A DNA stretch of 64,000 nucleotides. It comes from Pseudomonadota bacterium (GTDB taxonomy: Bacteria; Pseudomonadota; Gammaproteobacteria; Burkholderiales; Rhodocyclaceae). The translations under genes were made by a program, and so were the position numbers. The notes under the pieces are model-generated. The model searched no databases. It had not been told where the DNA came from and was given only the letters and a program-made list of their open reading frames with translations. The stretch's first letter is position 1, and the number at the start of each line of letters is the position of its first letter. Shown here piece after piece: positions 43,878-53,084 of the stretch. The DNA is taken from the NCBI GenBank assembly GCA_018241665.1, contig JAFEDK010000017.1, forward strand, positions 124,001-188,000. The letters are read 5' to 3'.

Positions 43878-46049
43878 TCAGACCTCGGCCGGATCCACAT
43901 CGAGGTGCCAGCGCAGCTCCCTGGGTGCTCGCAGGGCCCACAGCTGGCGGCTCCATTCGGTAAGGAAGGCCTGCAGCGCCGGGCGGGTCTGGGCTTCGAC
44001 CAGCAACTGGGCGCGCTCCCGGCGGGCAAGGCGGACCATACGCATCGGCACCGGATCGAAGACATGTACGCCGAAGGCGAGGGCCAGGGGTTCGGCGGCG
44101 GCGCGGGCGGCCTTCAGCCAGTCGAGGGCCATGGCAAGCTCGGCGGCGTTGGCGCACAGCAGTGCGTTCGCCGCAAAAGGCGGAAAGCGGGCCTGCTTGC
44201 GTTCCTCGAGCTGCAGGGCGGCATAGCGGGCGAAGTCGTGGGTGGCGAGGCAGTGGTACAGCGGGTGGTCGGGGTACTGGGTCTGCACCATCACTTCGCC
44301 GGGTAGCTCGCCGCGCCCGGCGCGGCCGCCAACCTGCATGAGTTGCTGGAACAGCCGTTCGGGAGCCCGGAAATCCGCCGCGAACAGCGACGAATCGGCG
44401 TTCAGCACGCCGACGAAGGTCAGCTTGGGGAAGTCGTGGCCCTTGGCCATCATCTGGGTGCCGACCAGGATGTCAGCGTCGCCGCGGCCGATCTGGTCGA
44501 GCAGCGCGTCCCACTGGCTGCGGGTGCGTGCGGCGTCCCGGTCGACGCGCAGGATCCGGGCATCGGGGAAGCGTTCGCCGAGGGTCTCCTCGAGGCGTTG
44601 GGTGCCGCGCCCGAAGGGCTGGATGTCCTGGTCACCGCAGTCCGGACAGGCCCGCGGAATGCCGGCTTCGAAACTGCAGTGGTGGCAGCGCAGGCGCCGA
44701 TCGGCCAGGTGCAGGACCATGTTGGCCGTGCAGTGCGGGCAGCGGCTGACCCAGCCGCAGGACGGGCAGGACAGCACCGGCGCATAGCCGCGGCGGTTGA
44801 GGAAGACCAGGCTTTGCTCGCCGCGTTGCAGGCGTGCGTCGATGGCCCGCAGCAGGTGTTCGGAGACGCCGTGCTGGAGCTTCTCGCGGCGGATGTCCAC
44901 CGGGCGCACCCGCGGTAGTGTGGCGGCGACGGCGCGGTTGGCCAGCTCGATGCGCCGGTAGCGGCCGCTGTCGGCGGCATGCCAGCTCTCCAGGGACGGC
45001 GTGGCGGAACCGAGGACGATCGGAACGCTGCGCTGACGGGCGCGCCAGATGGCCAGATCGCGGGCGTTGTAGCGCACGCCTTCGTGTTGCTTGTAGCTGG
45101 CGTCGTGTTCCTCGTCCACCACGATCAGCCCGAGACGGGGCAGCGGCGTGAACACCGACAGACGGGTGCCGAGGACGATTTCCGCACGTCCTTCCATGGC
45201 CTGCACGAAGCCTTGGGAGCGGGCGCCTTCGGCCAGCGCGGAATGCAGGCTGACCACCCGCGCGGCCGGGAAGCGGCCGGCCACGCGTCCTTCCAGCTGT
45301 GGGGTGAGGGCGATTTCGGGCACCAGGATCAGTGCCTGCCCGCCCTGGGCGATGACCTGCTGGACGAGCCGCAGATAGACCTCGGTCTTGCCACTGCCGG
45401 TGACGCCAGCCAGCAGGAAGGTCTGGAAGCGGCCGAAGTCCGCCGACATCGCATCGACGGCGGCCTGCTGCTCTGCGGTGAGTGTCGGTGCGCCGGCCAT
45501 CGCTGCGGGATCGGCGGCGGCGGAAGGAGCAATCCAGCCCCGTTTGAGGGCGTCGCTCACTGCTGGATTGGCGCTGCTCCCTTCGCGAAGCTGGGACTTG
45601 CGGCGCGGGCCGTGGCTGGCGAGATCGTGCAGCAGGGTCAGTGCGCGGCTCTGCCGTTTGGTGGAGTGGATGGCGTCCCGGCCTGCGTCGGTCAGATCGA
45701 GCAGGGGGTCGGCTTCGTTGCCGCTGACAGCGTCTGCCCGGCGCAGGCGCGGTGGCAGGGCCATCGCGACGACTTCCCCGAGCGGGTGCTGATAGTAGCG
45801 GGCGGCGAAGTCGACCATCGCCAGCCAGTCCGCAGGCAGGGGCGGTGCTTCACGCTGGATGGCAATGACCGGCTTCAACTGCTCCATCGGCACTTCGGCC
45901 ATGTCGGGGAGGGCGACGATCAGTCCGGTTTTCTCGCCACGTCCGAAGGGAACACGCACGCAGCGGCCTAGATCGGCCGGGCAGAGATCTTCGGCGATGT
46001 AGTCGAAGGTCCGGGGCAAGGGGACCGGCAGGGCGACGCGGACGATCAC
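43878..46049 (-). CDS. priA: Primosomal replication-restart helicase PriA
   Basis: Superfamily 2 3'-5' DNA helicase of 723 residues that reloads the replisome at stalled forks. N-terminal DNA-binding part (VALPVPLPRTFDYIAED), Walker A AGVTGSGKTEVYLRL, Walker B LIVVDEEHDASYKQHEG, and VLGSATPSLES. The Zn-binding insert has eight Cys in four pairs (CPSCGWVSRCPHC; CHHC; CPDCGD). VLVGTQMMAKGHDFPKL-like block (motif V) and QVGGRAGRG (motif VI) complete it. Start ATG 46049. The upstream gap to hemE holds DnaA boxes. Confidence 0.97.
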   Translation of the reverse strand: MIVRVALPVPLPRTFDYIAEDLCPADLGRCVRVPFGRGEKTGLIVALPDMAEVPMEQLKPVIAIQREAPPLPADWLAMVDFAARYYQHPLGEVVAMALPPRLRRADAVSGNEADPLLDLTDAGRDAIHSTKRQSRALTLLHDLASHGPRRKSQLREGSSANPAVSDALKRGWIAPSAAADPAAMAGAPTLTAEQQAAVDAMSADFGRFQTFLLAGVTGSGKTEVYLRLVQQVIAQGGQALILVPEIALTPQLEGRVAGRFPAARVVSLHSALAEGARSQGFVQAMEGRAEIVLGTRLSVFTPLPRLGLIVVDEEHDASYKQHEGVRYNARDLAIWRARQRSVPIVLGSATPSLESWHAADSGRYRRIELANRAVAATLPRVRPVDIRREKLQHGVSEHLLRAIDARLQRGEQSLVFLNRRGYAPVLSCPSCGWVSRCPHCTANMVLHLADRRLRCHHCSFEAGIPRACPDCGDQDIQPFGRGTQRLEETLGERFPDARILRVDRDAARTRSQWDALLDQIGRGDADILVGTQMMAKGHDFPKLTFVGVLNADSSLFAADFRAPERLFQQLMQVGGRAGRGELPGEVMVQTQYPDHPLYHCLATHDFARYAALQLEERKQARFPPFAANALLCANAAELAMALDWLKAARAAAEPLALAFGVHVFDPVPMRMVRLARRERAQLLVEAQTRPALQAFLTEWSRQLWALRAPRELRWHLDVDPAEV

Positions 46050-46546
46050 GGCGGGCTAGATGCGAGTTTGTGGCCGATTCCGAAAAATATCGGTAAATCA
46101 GTGCATTGAAAGGGATTGATGAGATGGCGGATGGGCAAAAGGGTTGAAGCCTTTGGCTTCGAATACGTATTTTTTCTTGTCCACAAAATCTGTGGATAAC
46201 TTTGTGGGGAAAACCGGAAAATCCCCCATATAGCCGCTCGCCATATGCTTTTCATTTTCTGGATCTGAATCTGGCACGGATAATATTCCATTTAAAAACA
46301 GTCTCTTGGAAATGCCCTAAAACCAGTTCGAAATTTATGTCGAAAAAATGACGGGTTGCGTGAAGCTGTGCACAAGTCAAGGGGTAAGTCGAAAATTTAG
46401 TGCTTGACGGGGCGTTCTTCCGTATCTGTCCCGGGGGAGATTGAGAGGGCTTCCGGGGGGCTTCGCCAGGGAGCCCTGTCGAGGAGGAGCGGTCAGTAAA
46501 AAGGCCGGCACTCTTGCCGGCCTTCGTATGACTGTGCCGGCCTGCC
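46050..46546. other. 497-bp AT-rich gene-free region with DnaA boxes (origin candidate or regulatory)
   Basis: The longest stretch without a gene in this window. Inside are TTGTCCACA (46177-46185, one mismatch to TTATCCACA), TGTGGATAA (46191-46199, perfect box in reverse), a weaker TGTGGGGAA (46203-46211) and TGTGCACAA (46367-46375). The rest is rich in A/T runs, for example 46275-46300 and 46321-46350. The hemE terminator lies at its right end. No small gene with a convincing start is seen. Confidence 0.5.
46496..46524 (-). terminator. Intrinsic terminator of hemE
   Basis: AAGGCCGGCA and TGCCGGCCTT pair over a four-base loop, followed on the minus strand by a T-run (46496-46502 in plus coordinates), 22 bp after the hemE stop. 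Confidence 0.8.
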
Positions 46547-47620
46547 TCAGGCGGCCTTGGCCTTCAGCTCGCGGCTGTAGCTATGCACGGTGTTGACCAG
46601 CACCTCGACGTTTTCCGGCGGGGTGAACTGGGAGATCCCGTGGCCCAGATTGAAGACATGGCCGTGGTGCGGGCCGAAGGCGTCGAGTACTTTTTTCGCT
46701 TCAGTGGCGACGGCTTCGGGGGTGCCGAACAGTACGGCCGGGTCGAGGTTGCCCTGCAGCGCGACCTTGTCGCCAACCATGCGGCGGGCTGCACCGATAT
46801 CCACGGTCCAGTCCAGGCCGACTGCGTCAGCGCCGCTGTTGGCGATGTCGGCCAGCCACAGGCCGCCGCCCTTGGTGAACACGATGCACGGCACTTTTTC
46901 GCCGTCCTTCTCGCGGGTGAGGCCAGCGACGATCTTGCGGATGTAGGCGAGGGAGAATTCCTTGTAGGCGCCGTGGGCGAGCACGCCACCCCAGGAGTCG
47001 AAGATCATCACGGCCTGAGCGCCGGCTTCGATCTGCGCATTGAGGTAGGCGATGACGGCCTGGGCGGTGACGTCCAGGATGTGGTGCATGAGGTCAGGGC
47101 GGCTGTAGAGCAGGGCCTTGACCTTGCGGTAGTCGTCCGAGCCGCCGCCCTCGACCATGTAGCAGGCGAGGGTCCAGGGACTGCCGGAGAAGCCGATCAG
47201 CGGCACCGAGTCATCCAGCGCGCGACGGATCTCGGCAACCGCGTCCATCACGTAGCCGAGCTCGAGGTTGGGATCGGGCACTGCCAGGTTGCGGATCTCC
47301 CACTCTTCCTTCAGCGGGCGCTCGAATTTCGGCCCCTCGCCTTCGGCGAAGTAGAGGCCGAGGCCCATCGCGTCGGGCACGGTGAGGATGTCGGAGAACA
47401 GGATCGCCGCGTCGAGGTTGTAGCGTGTGAGGGGCTGCAGCGTGACCTCGCAGGCCAGGCTGGGGTTCTTGCACAGATCGAGGAAGCTGCCGGCGCGCTT
47501 GCGGGTCTCCCGATACTCGGGCAGGTAGCGGCCAGCCTGGCGCATCAGCCAGAGGGGAGTGTAGTCGGTGGGCTGGCGCAGCAGCGCGCGCAGGAAGGTG
47601 TCGTTCTTCGGACGGCTCAC
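46547..47620 (-). CDS. hemE: Uroporphyrinogen decarboxylase
   Basis: Removes four carboxyl groups from uroporphyrinogen III to give coproporphyrinogen III in haem synthesis; 357 residues. Signature [20 protein letters not shown] near the N-terminus and the second motif [30 protein letters not shown] and [13 protein letters not shown] are also typical. Start taken as GTG 47620 ([13 protein letters not shown]) with AGGAA upstream, which matches the family N-terminus; upstream ATG codons add unrelated residues. Confidence 0.96.
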   Translation of the reverse strand: MSRPKNDTFLRALLRQPTDYTPLWLMRQAGRYLPEYRETRKRAGSFLDLCKNPSLACEVTLQPLTRYNLDAAILFSDILTVPDAMGLGLYFAEGEGPKFERPLKEEWEIRNLAVPDPNLELGYVMDAVAEIRRALDDSVPLIGFSGSPWTLACYMVEGGGSDDYRKVKALLYSRPDLMHHILDVTAQAVIAYLNAQIEAGAQAVMIFDSWGGVLAHGAYKEFSLAYIRKIVAGLTREKDGEKVPCIVFTKGGGLWLADIANSGADAVGLDWTVDIGAARRMVGDKVALQGNLDPAVLFGTPEAVATEAKKVLDAFGPHHGHVFNLGHGISQFTPPENVEVLVNTVHSYSRELKAKAA

Positions 47621-47820
47621 GGTAATTCCTCGACGGGGACCGCGCAGGGCGGCAAAGGCGGGATTATCCGTCATTTGCCGCCTGGGCGTGATGGGGCAGA
47701 TCAAGAAGGATCCACTCGTAGCCGTGCCGGGCGTGACAGTGAAGCGTACATCCCGGATACCTGTGCGATGTCTCCTTGCCGCGCCGGGAGTCCAGGAGCG
47801 TGGTGCCCGTCACCAGGCTT

Positions 47821-49071
47821 TCAGGCGCTGCCTTCCTCGTGCTTGCGGCCGACGCTGATGCCGAGTTGCTTGAGCTTGCGGTAGAGATGGGTACGCTCGA
47901 GGCCGGTCTTTTCCGCCAGGCGGGTCATGTTGCCGCCGTCCAGTTGCAGGTGGTGTTCGAAGTAGAGGCGCTCGAAGATCTCGCGAGCCTCGCGCAGCGG
48001 CAGGTCAAGGGGCAGGCCGAGGGCGGCAGTCGGCGTCTTGACCAGCAGGTGAGCGACGTCGTCCATGCCGATCTCTTCTTCCAGGGTACCGAGGGACAGG
48101 GACTTGATGGCGGCCTTCAGTTCGCCGTAGCCGCCCGGCCAGGCCTGGTTGCGTAGCGCGTTGAGGGCGGCGGAGGAGAGGCGGCGGGGCGGCACTTCGC
48201 CGGCTTCGACCAGGTGCAGCAGAACCTGGCTGGCGATCTCGGGGATCTCGTCGCGGATCTCGCCGAGGGCCGGTGGTGCCAGGGATACTTCAAACAAGCG
48301 GGCGAGCACACGTTCTTCCCAGCCGTGCTCGGTCAGTTCGTCCGGGCGGTGCTCGGTGGCGACCACCAGGGTCTGGCCGTGGCGTTCCAGGCGGTCCATC
48401 GCGAAGACCAGGTTCTTCTGCTGGGGACGCGACAGGTAGATCAATTCCGGAACGTAGAGCAGTCCGTTGCGGGCTCCTTCGAGGACGTTCAGTTCGAGGG
48501 GGGCGCTGTTCAGCGACAAGTCCAGCCACGGCGCGCCAACCCGCTGCAAGGTACGCGCGCACAGCTCGGCGAGGCTGCCGGGGCCGACCCGCAGCAGGAT
48601 GATCCGCGATTTGTCGGCCATCTGCTCCAGGCGCTTGCGCAGGTCGCGCAGAGGGGCAGAACGGGCGAAGGCCGCGAGGCCCAGTGGGCTCGGTGCATGG
48701 GCCGGCTTGATGCGGGCCAGGCCGCGTTTGACGGCAGCGAGCAGCTTCTGCAGCGCGATGGGTTTTTCTAGGAATTCCATCGCGCCGATACGGGTGGCTT
48801 CGACGGCGGTGTCGATGGTGCCGTGACCGGACATCATGACTACCGGCATCGTCAGCTGGCCATTGGCCGACCATTCCTTGAGCAGGCTGACGCCATCGGT
48901 GTCTGGCATCCAGATGTCGAGCAGGACCAGGTCCGGGCGTGCGGCATTGCGGGCGGCCCGGGCGGTGGCGGCGTTTTCGGCGAGGATGATGTCGTGACCT
49001 TCGTCGCGCAGGATCTCGGACAAGAGCTCGCGGATACCGACTTCGTCGTCAACGATGAGGATTTTAGCCAT
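47821..49071 (-). CDS. NtrX-like response regulator with degenerate AAA+ domain
   Basis: Regulator of 416 residues. The receiver is intact (KILIVDDEVGIRELLSEIL, LVLLDIWMPDTDG with phospho-Asp about 53, EFLEKPIAL), and so is the C-terminal Fis-type HTH (GGNMTRLAEKTGLERTHLYRK). The central AAA+ region (about 135-330) has lost its function motifs: the Walker A site reads LLRVGPGSLAE, the GAFTGA loop is absent and Walker B reads LLYVPELIY. It should not open sigma-54 promoters and may act as a plain DNA-binding regulator. Overlaps ntrY by eight bases. Confidence 0.88.
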   Translation of the reverse strand: MAKILIVDDEVGIRELLSEILRDEGHDIILAENAATARAARNAARPDLVLLDIWMPDTDGVSLLKEWSANGQLTMPVVMMSGHGTIDTAVEATRIGAMEFLEKPIALQKLLAAVKRGLARIKPAHAPSPLGLAAFARSAPLRDLRKRLEQMADKSRIILLRVGPGSLAELCARTLQRVGAPWLDLSLNSAPLELNVLEGARNGLLYVPELIYLSRPQQKNLVFAMDRLERHGQTLVVATEHRPDELTEHGWEERVLARLFEVSLAPPALGEIRDEIPEIASQVLLHLVEAGEVPPRRLSSAALNALRNQAWPGGYGELKAAIKSLSLGTLEEEIGMDDVAHLLVKTPTAALGLPLDLPLREAREIFERLYFEHHLQLDGGNMTRLAEKTGLERTHLYRKLKQLGISVGRKHEEGSA

Positions 49072-51190
49072 GGACACTGGACTCAGAATGGGGGGCGCAG
49101 CGCAGGCGGATGCGGATTTCCGCTCCACCGGCTTCTCGATTGGCGAGACGGATCTCTCCCTCGTGCTCGTCGATGATCTTCTTGACGATGGCGAGGCCGA
49201 GGCCGGTACCGCGGGTTTTGGTTGTTACATAGGGCTCGAAGGCCCGGGACAGGATTTCGGGCGGGAAGCCCGGTCCGTTGTCGCGCAGGATCAAGTCTAC
49301 CCGGCGCGCGTCGGATCGGGTCAACAGCTCGATTTCCGGCTGCGTCTGTTCGGCGAGTGCATCCTCTGCATTCTGCAGCAGGTTGTGGATGACCTGGCGG
49401 ATCTGGGTGGCGTCGCCCAGTACGCGAGGGAGATCGGCGCCCAGTTCGGCGTGGATCATCACCGGTGAGCCTTCGTAGAGGACCAGGACTTCGCGCACCA
49501 GTGCGTTGAGATCGACCGGCGTCATCATCGGGCTGGGCAGGCGGGCGTAGTCGCGGAAGGCGTTGACCAGATTCTTCATGGCTTCCACCTGGTTCACGAT
49601 GGTGGTGGTGGAGCGCTCCAGCATTTGCCTGCCTTCGTCGTCGAGGCGGTCGGCCAGCTTGAACTGCAGGCGCTCGGCGGACAGCTGGATCGGGGTCAGC
49701 GGGTTCTTGATCTCGTGGGCCAGGCGTCGGGCCACCTCAGCCCAGGCGGCGGTGCGCTGGGCGGCGATGAGATGGGTGATGTCGTCGAACACGACGACCC
49801 AGCCGCCGCCGGTATCGTCGGGCAGGCGGGTGCCATGCAGGAGGAGCGTCTGAGTGCTGCCGTCCGGATTGGAGAATTCGATCTGCCGGTTCCAGTCGGC
49901 TTCGGGGCCGTGGAAGCCGTCCAGCAGCGCATCCCGGAAAGCGCCGTGGCCTTCCCATTCGTCCAGACGCAGGCGCTCGTAGCCGTCGAGCGGGTCGTTG
50001 AGAATGGTCATCGCGCCGTGGTTGGCGGCACGTAGGTGGCCGTCCGGCGAGAAAGCCAGTACGCCGGCCGAGAGGTTGGCGAGCACGCCTTCCAGGTAAG
50101 CACGGTTGCGTTCGACGGCCGCCCGGTGCTTGTCGGCCTGCTCGCGGGCGTCTTCCAGCTGACGGGTCATCTGGTTGAACGACTGGGTCAGCACGCCGAG
50201 TTCGTCGCGGGCGGGCAGGGCCTGGCGGGGGCTGAAATCGCCGGCGGCCACCGCCTGGGTGCCTTCGGCGAGGATGAACAGCGGCGCGGCGAGGCGGCGG
50301 GTCAGCACGAAGGCGACGGCGACGGCAGCGAACAGGGCCAGCAGCAGGGTGAGTGTGAGGGTCAGCGTGTAGATGCGCTTCAGGCCGTTGCGGGCGAGGG
50401 ACAGCTCCTGGTAGTCCCGGTGCACCGTTTCGACGCTCTCGGCGTGCATCGCGAAGGAGCGGGGGACTTCCTGGGTGACCTGCAGCAGTTGGGGTTCGGT
50501 GAATCGCCGCGACGGAATCGGCACGATCACGCGTAGCACCAGCCCTTCGGTGGCGTTGCCTTCTGCTGCCCGGTAACCGCGGGTCTGGCGGGCCTGACGC
50601 AACTGGGAGGCGCTGGGCTGTTCGGGCATCAGCGTGTCGAGCTGGATGTCGGCGGTGGCGACAATCTTGCCGCTCGGGGAGAACACCGTTGCGGATTCGA
50701 TGCCGGCCCTTTCGCGCAGCTGGTTGAGTAGCGGGGGGCGGATCGGTGCGGCGGATTCGAGTTCAAGGGCCACCTGGTCGGCCTTGTTGGCGAGCTGGTC
50801 GAGAAGGATCTCCAGTGTCGTGCGGCCGAGCTGGAGGCCGCTTTCGAGGGCTGCGTCTACCCGCACGTTGAACCAGGATTCAATGCTCTTTACCGCGAAC
50901 TGCAGGGACACCGCATAGACGAGGGCTCCCGGTACGACCGCCATCGCCGCGAAGATGGCCATCAGGCGCAGCTTGAGGCGAGAGCCGAAACGGCGGGCGC
51001 GGTGTTCCTGCCACAGGCTGCGCAACTGGACGACCACCAGGCTGGCCAGCCCGAGGGTGATGGCGCCGTTGAGGCCGAGCAGCAGGGTGTAGTTGCGGGC
51101 GAACAGGGGCGTGTTGGCGCTGGCGGTAGCCAGCAGGAAGAGCAGGATGCCACCGACTGCCGCGGCGACGACGAGACCGGTGGATCTCAT
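49064..51190 (-). CDS. NtrY-like sensor histidine kinase
   Basis: Membrane kinase of 708 residues. Three N-terminal TM helices (VAAAVGGILLFLLATA; LLLGLNGAITLGLASLVVV; LMAIFAAMAVVPGALVYAV), a periplasmic domain (about 95-290), a fourth TM helix (LTLTLLLALFAAVAVAFVL), HAMP, PAS (about 375-470), and HisKA with RRLAHEIKNPLTPIQL (His about 490). ATPase motifs: VIHNLLQNAEDAL, LRDNGPGFP and GTGLGLAIVKKIIDEH. Start ATG 51190 overlaps the DUF4390 stop. Its partner is the NtrX-like regulator. In other bacteria the NtrYX system affects nitrogen, respiration and envelope genes. Confidence 0.92.
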   Translation of the reverse strand: MRSTGLVVAAAVGGILLFLLATASANTPLFARNYTLLLGLNGAITLGLASLVVVQLRSLWQEHRARRFGSRLKLRLMAIFAAMAVVPGALVYAVSLQFAVKSIESWFNVRVDAALESGLQLGRTTLEILLDQLANKADQVALELESAAPIRPPLLNQLRERAGIESATVFSPSGKIVATADIQLDTLMPEQPSASQLRQARQTRGYRAAEGNATEGLVLRVIVPIPSRRFTEPQLLQVTQEVPRSFAMHAESVETVHRDYQELSLARNGLKRIYTLTLTLTLLLALFAAVAVAFVLTRRLAAPLFILAEGTQAVAAGDFSPRQALPARDELGVLTQSFNQMTRQLEDAREQADKHRAAVERNRAYLEGVLANLSAGVLAFSPDGHLRAANHGAMTILNDPLDGYERLRLDEWEGHGAFRDALLDGFHGPEADWNRQIEFSNPDGSTQTLLLHGTRLPDDTGGGWVVVFDDITHLIAAQRTAAWAEVARRLAHEIKNPLTPIQLSAERLQFKLADRLDDEGRQMLERSTTTIVNQVEAMKNLVNAFRDYARLPSPMMTPVDLNALVREVLVLYEGSPVMIHAELGADLPRVLGDATQIRQVIHNLLQNAEDALAEQTQPEIELLTRSDARRVDLILRDNGPGFPPEILSRAFEPYVTTKTRGTGLGLAIVKKIIDEHEGEIRLANREAGGAEIRIRLRCAPHSESSVHG

Positions 51191-51804
51191 TTCGACTCCC
51201 GGGTGATGACAAAGGTCCACCGGTACCAGTCGGTGGCCATGTTCCAGTCCTTCCGGCCAAAGGCGCTGACCTGCAGGGGCTTGGGCAGTTCGCCGACATC
51301 CAGGCGGAAGCGCAGTGCGGCGTTGTAGCTCTTGCCGACTTTCAGGACGTTGCGATCGGCAATGCCCCAGTTACGGATGCGCAGCATGGTCCGCATGGCC
51401 TCGTCGAGGCTACCGAAATTCTGATGCAGCGCACCGGTGGTCAGGCGGTACTGGCGGGTCAGGGACTGGTAGGAAAGGCGGTAGGTCAGGCTCTTGGTGG
51501 CGATCTCTTCGTCCATCCAGTACCAGCGCGGGGAGCTGAGCTCGAACTCGGCGACGAAGTAGAGCGACACACCGCGGGCCACCACGTCGGAGAGCAGCGC
51601 CGTGAGTTCGGCATTGATGTCGGCATTCAGGACGTAGAGATCATCGCTGGGCAGCAGGGCGGCGTTGCGGATCTCCGCCTCCGCGGCGTGGGCCGGTGCG
51701 GCTTCAAGTGCAAGCAGCGCACCGGCGGTGATGCCGAGGGTGTGGACCAGGAAGCGGCGTCGCTCAGGCGATTTTCTCGAGCAGGGCGTAGAAGAATCCG
51801 TCAT
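51187..51804 (-). CDS. DUF4390 protein with Tat-like signal
   Basis: Exported protein of 205 residues, a family found next to ntrY in betaproteobacteria. The N-terminus has a twin-arginine-like motif (PERRRFLVHTLGITAGALLA) before a cleavage site at AHAAEAE. The mature DUF4390 part contains LYVLNADINAELTALLSDVV, FELSSPRWYWMDEE, and FRLDVGELPKPLQVSAFG. Start ATG 51804, overlapping rsmB by 41 bp. The function is unknown; it may sense or interact with NtrY in the periplasm. Confidence 0.85.
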   Translation of the reverse strand: MTDSSTPCSRKSPERRRFLVHTLGITAGALLALEAAPAHAAEAEIRNAALLPSDDLYVLNADINAELTALLSDVVARGVSLYFVAEFELSSPRWYWMDEEIATKSLTYRLSYQSLTRQYRLTTGALHQNFGSLDEAMRTMLRIRNWGIADRNVLKVGKSYNAALRFRLDVGELPKPLQVSAFGRKDWNMATDWYRWTFVITRESK

Positions 51805-53080
51805 GTTCGGAGCTGGGCAGATATTGGCAGTCGAGCTGACCATTCACGGGCAGCCGGCGGCAATCGGGATGACGGGCAGCGAAGCCGGCCATCTGCTCAC
51901 GGTTCTCTTCGGCGAATACCGAGCAGGTGGCGTAAAGCATTTTGCCACCCGGGGCGAGGACCTGCCACAGGGCATCGACGATCTCGGCCTGTTGTGACGC
52001 GAAGTGGGCAATGTCGCTGGCGCGGCGCAGCCACTTGATGTCCGGATTACGGCGTACCACGCCGGAAGCCGAGCAGGGTACGTCCGCCAGGATACGGTCG
52101 AAGGGACGCCCGTCCCACCAGCTGGCGACGTTGCGGCAATCAGCGTGCTGCACGGTGGCGTCGAGGCCGAGGCGTTGCAGGTTTTCGGTAACGCGCCGGG
52201 CGCGGATGGGATCGGCATCGAGCGCCGTGAGCTCCACATCGGCGATCTCGAGGATGTGGGCGGTCTTGCCTCCGGGGGCGGCACAGGCGTCGAGGACGCG
52301 TTGGCCATCGTCCACATCCAGGTACTGGGCGGCAAACTGGGCACCGGCATCCTGCACGCTGATGCAGCCTTCGGCAAAGCCTGGCAGGCGGGACACGGGT
52401 ACCGGGCGCTCCAGCAGCAGGGCACCGTTGCTGAGCTGGCGCACGCCGAGACCTGCCTCGGCGAAGTTGGCCAGGGTGTCCTCGAGGTGGCTGCGCAGTA
52501 CGTTGATGCGCAGGGCCATCGGCGGGTGGGTGTTGCCGGCCCGCAATATGTCGCGCCACTCGGCGGGGTATTGGGCCTTGAGACGACGGATCCACCAGGG
52601 CGGATGGCGATGTTCGGCAACCATGTCCGCATCGGCCGCCTTGTTGAGCGCATCGATCTGGCGCAGCGCGTTGCGCAGTACGCCATTCACGACACCTTTG
52701 AACTTGCCGTCGATGCATGTGGCAGCGGCGCCGACGGCCTGGTTTACGACCGTGTGGGCGGTATCGGCATGGCTGTCCAGCCGGTACAAGGCCACGCGCA
52801 GAATGGATTGGACCGGTTCGGGCAAGGGCTTTTGCAGGAGGCTTCCGAGGATGAAGTCCTGGCGCCCATAGTCTCGCAGGGTGCCATAGGTGAGGTCGAG
52901 CACTGCACCCCGTACGCCAGAAGGTGTCTGTGGGCGGGCGGACCACAGGGCAGCCAGGCCGTCGGTAAGGGTGCTTCCGGCAACAACGTCGGCAATCAGT
53001 TGGGCGGAGGTGAGAATGGCGTAGCCCAGGCTGTCTTCCGGCAGAGGTGAAGGGGGCGTGGAGGCGAAAGCGTGGGGCAT
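51764..53080 (-). CDS. rsmB: 16S rRNA m5C967 methyltransferase
   Basis: SAM-dependent methyltransferase of 438 residues. N-terminal NusB-like RNA-binding half (about 20-155; VRGAVLDLTYGTLRDYGRQ), C-terminal Rossmann half: motif I VLDACAAPGGKTAHI, DADPIRARRVTENL, catalytic motif IV Cys in ADVPCSASGVVRRNPD and motif VI Cys in LYATCSVFAEEN. Start ATG 53080. Four bases after the speE stop and overlapping DUF4390. In other bacteria it usually follows fmt and def, which are not here. Confidence 0.95.
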   Translation of the reverse strand: MPHAFASTPPSPLPEDSLGYAILTSAQLIADVVAGSTLTDGLAALWSARPQTPSGVRGAVLDLTYGTLRDYGRQDFILGSLLQKPLPEPVQSILRVALYRLDSHADTAHTVVNQAVGAAATCIDGKFKGVVNGVLRNALRQIDALNKAADADMVAEHRHPPWWIRRLKAQYPAEWRDILRAGNTHPPMALRINVLRSHLEDTLANFAEAGLGVRQLSNGALLLERPVPVSRLPGFAEGCISVQDAGAQFAAQYLDVDDGQRVLDACAAPGGKTAHILEIADVELTALDADPIRARRVTENLQRLGLDATVQHADCRNVASWWDGRPFDRILADVPCSASGVVRRNPDIKWLRRASDIAHFASQQAEIVDALWQVLAPGGKMLYATCSVFAEENREQMAGFAARHPDCRRLPVNGQLDCQYLPSSEHDGFFYALLEKIA

Positions 53081-53084
53081 GGGT

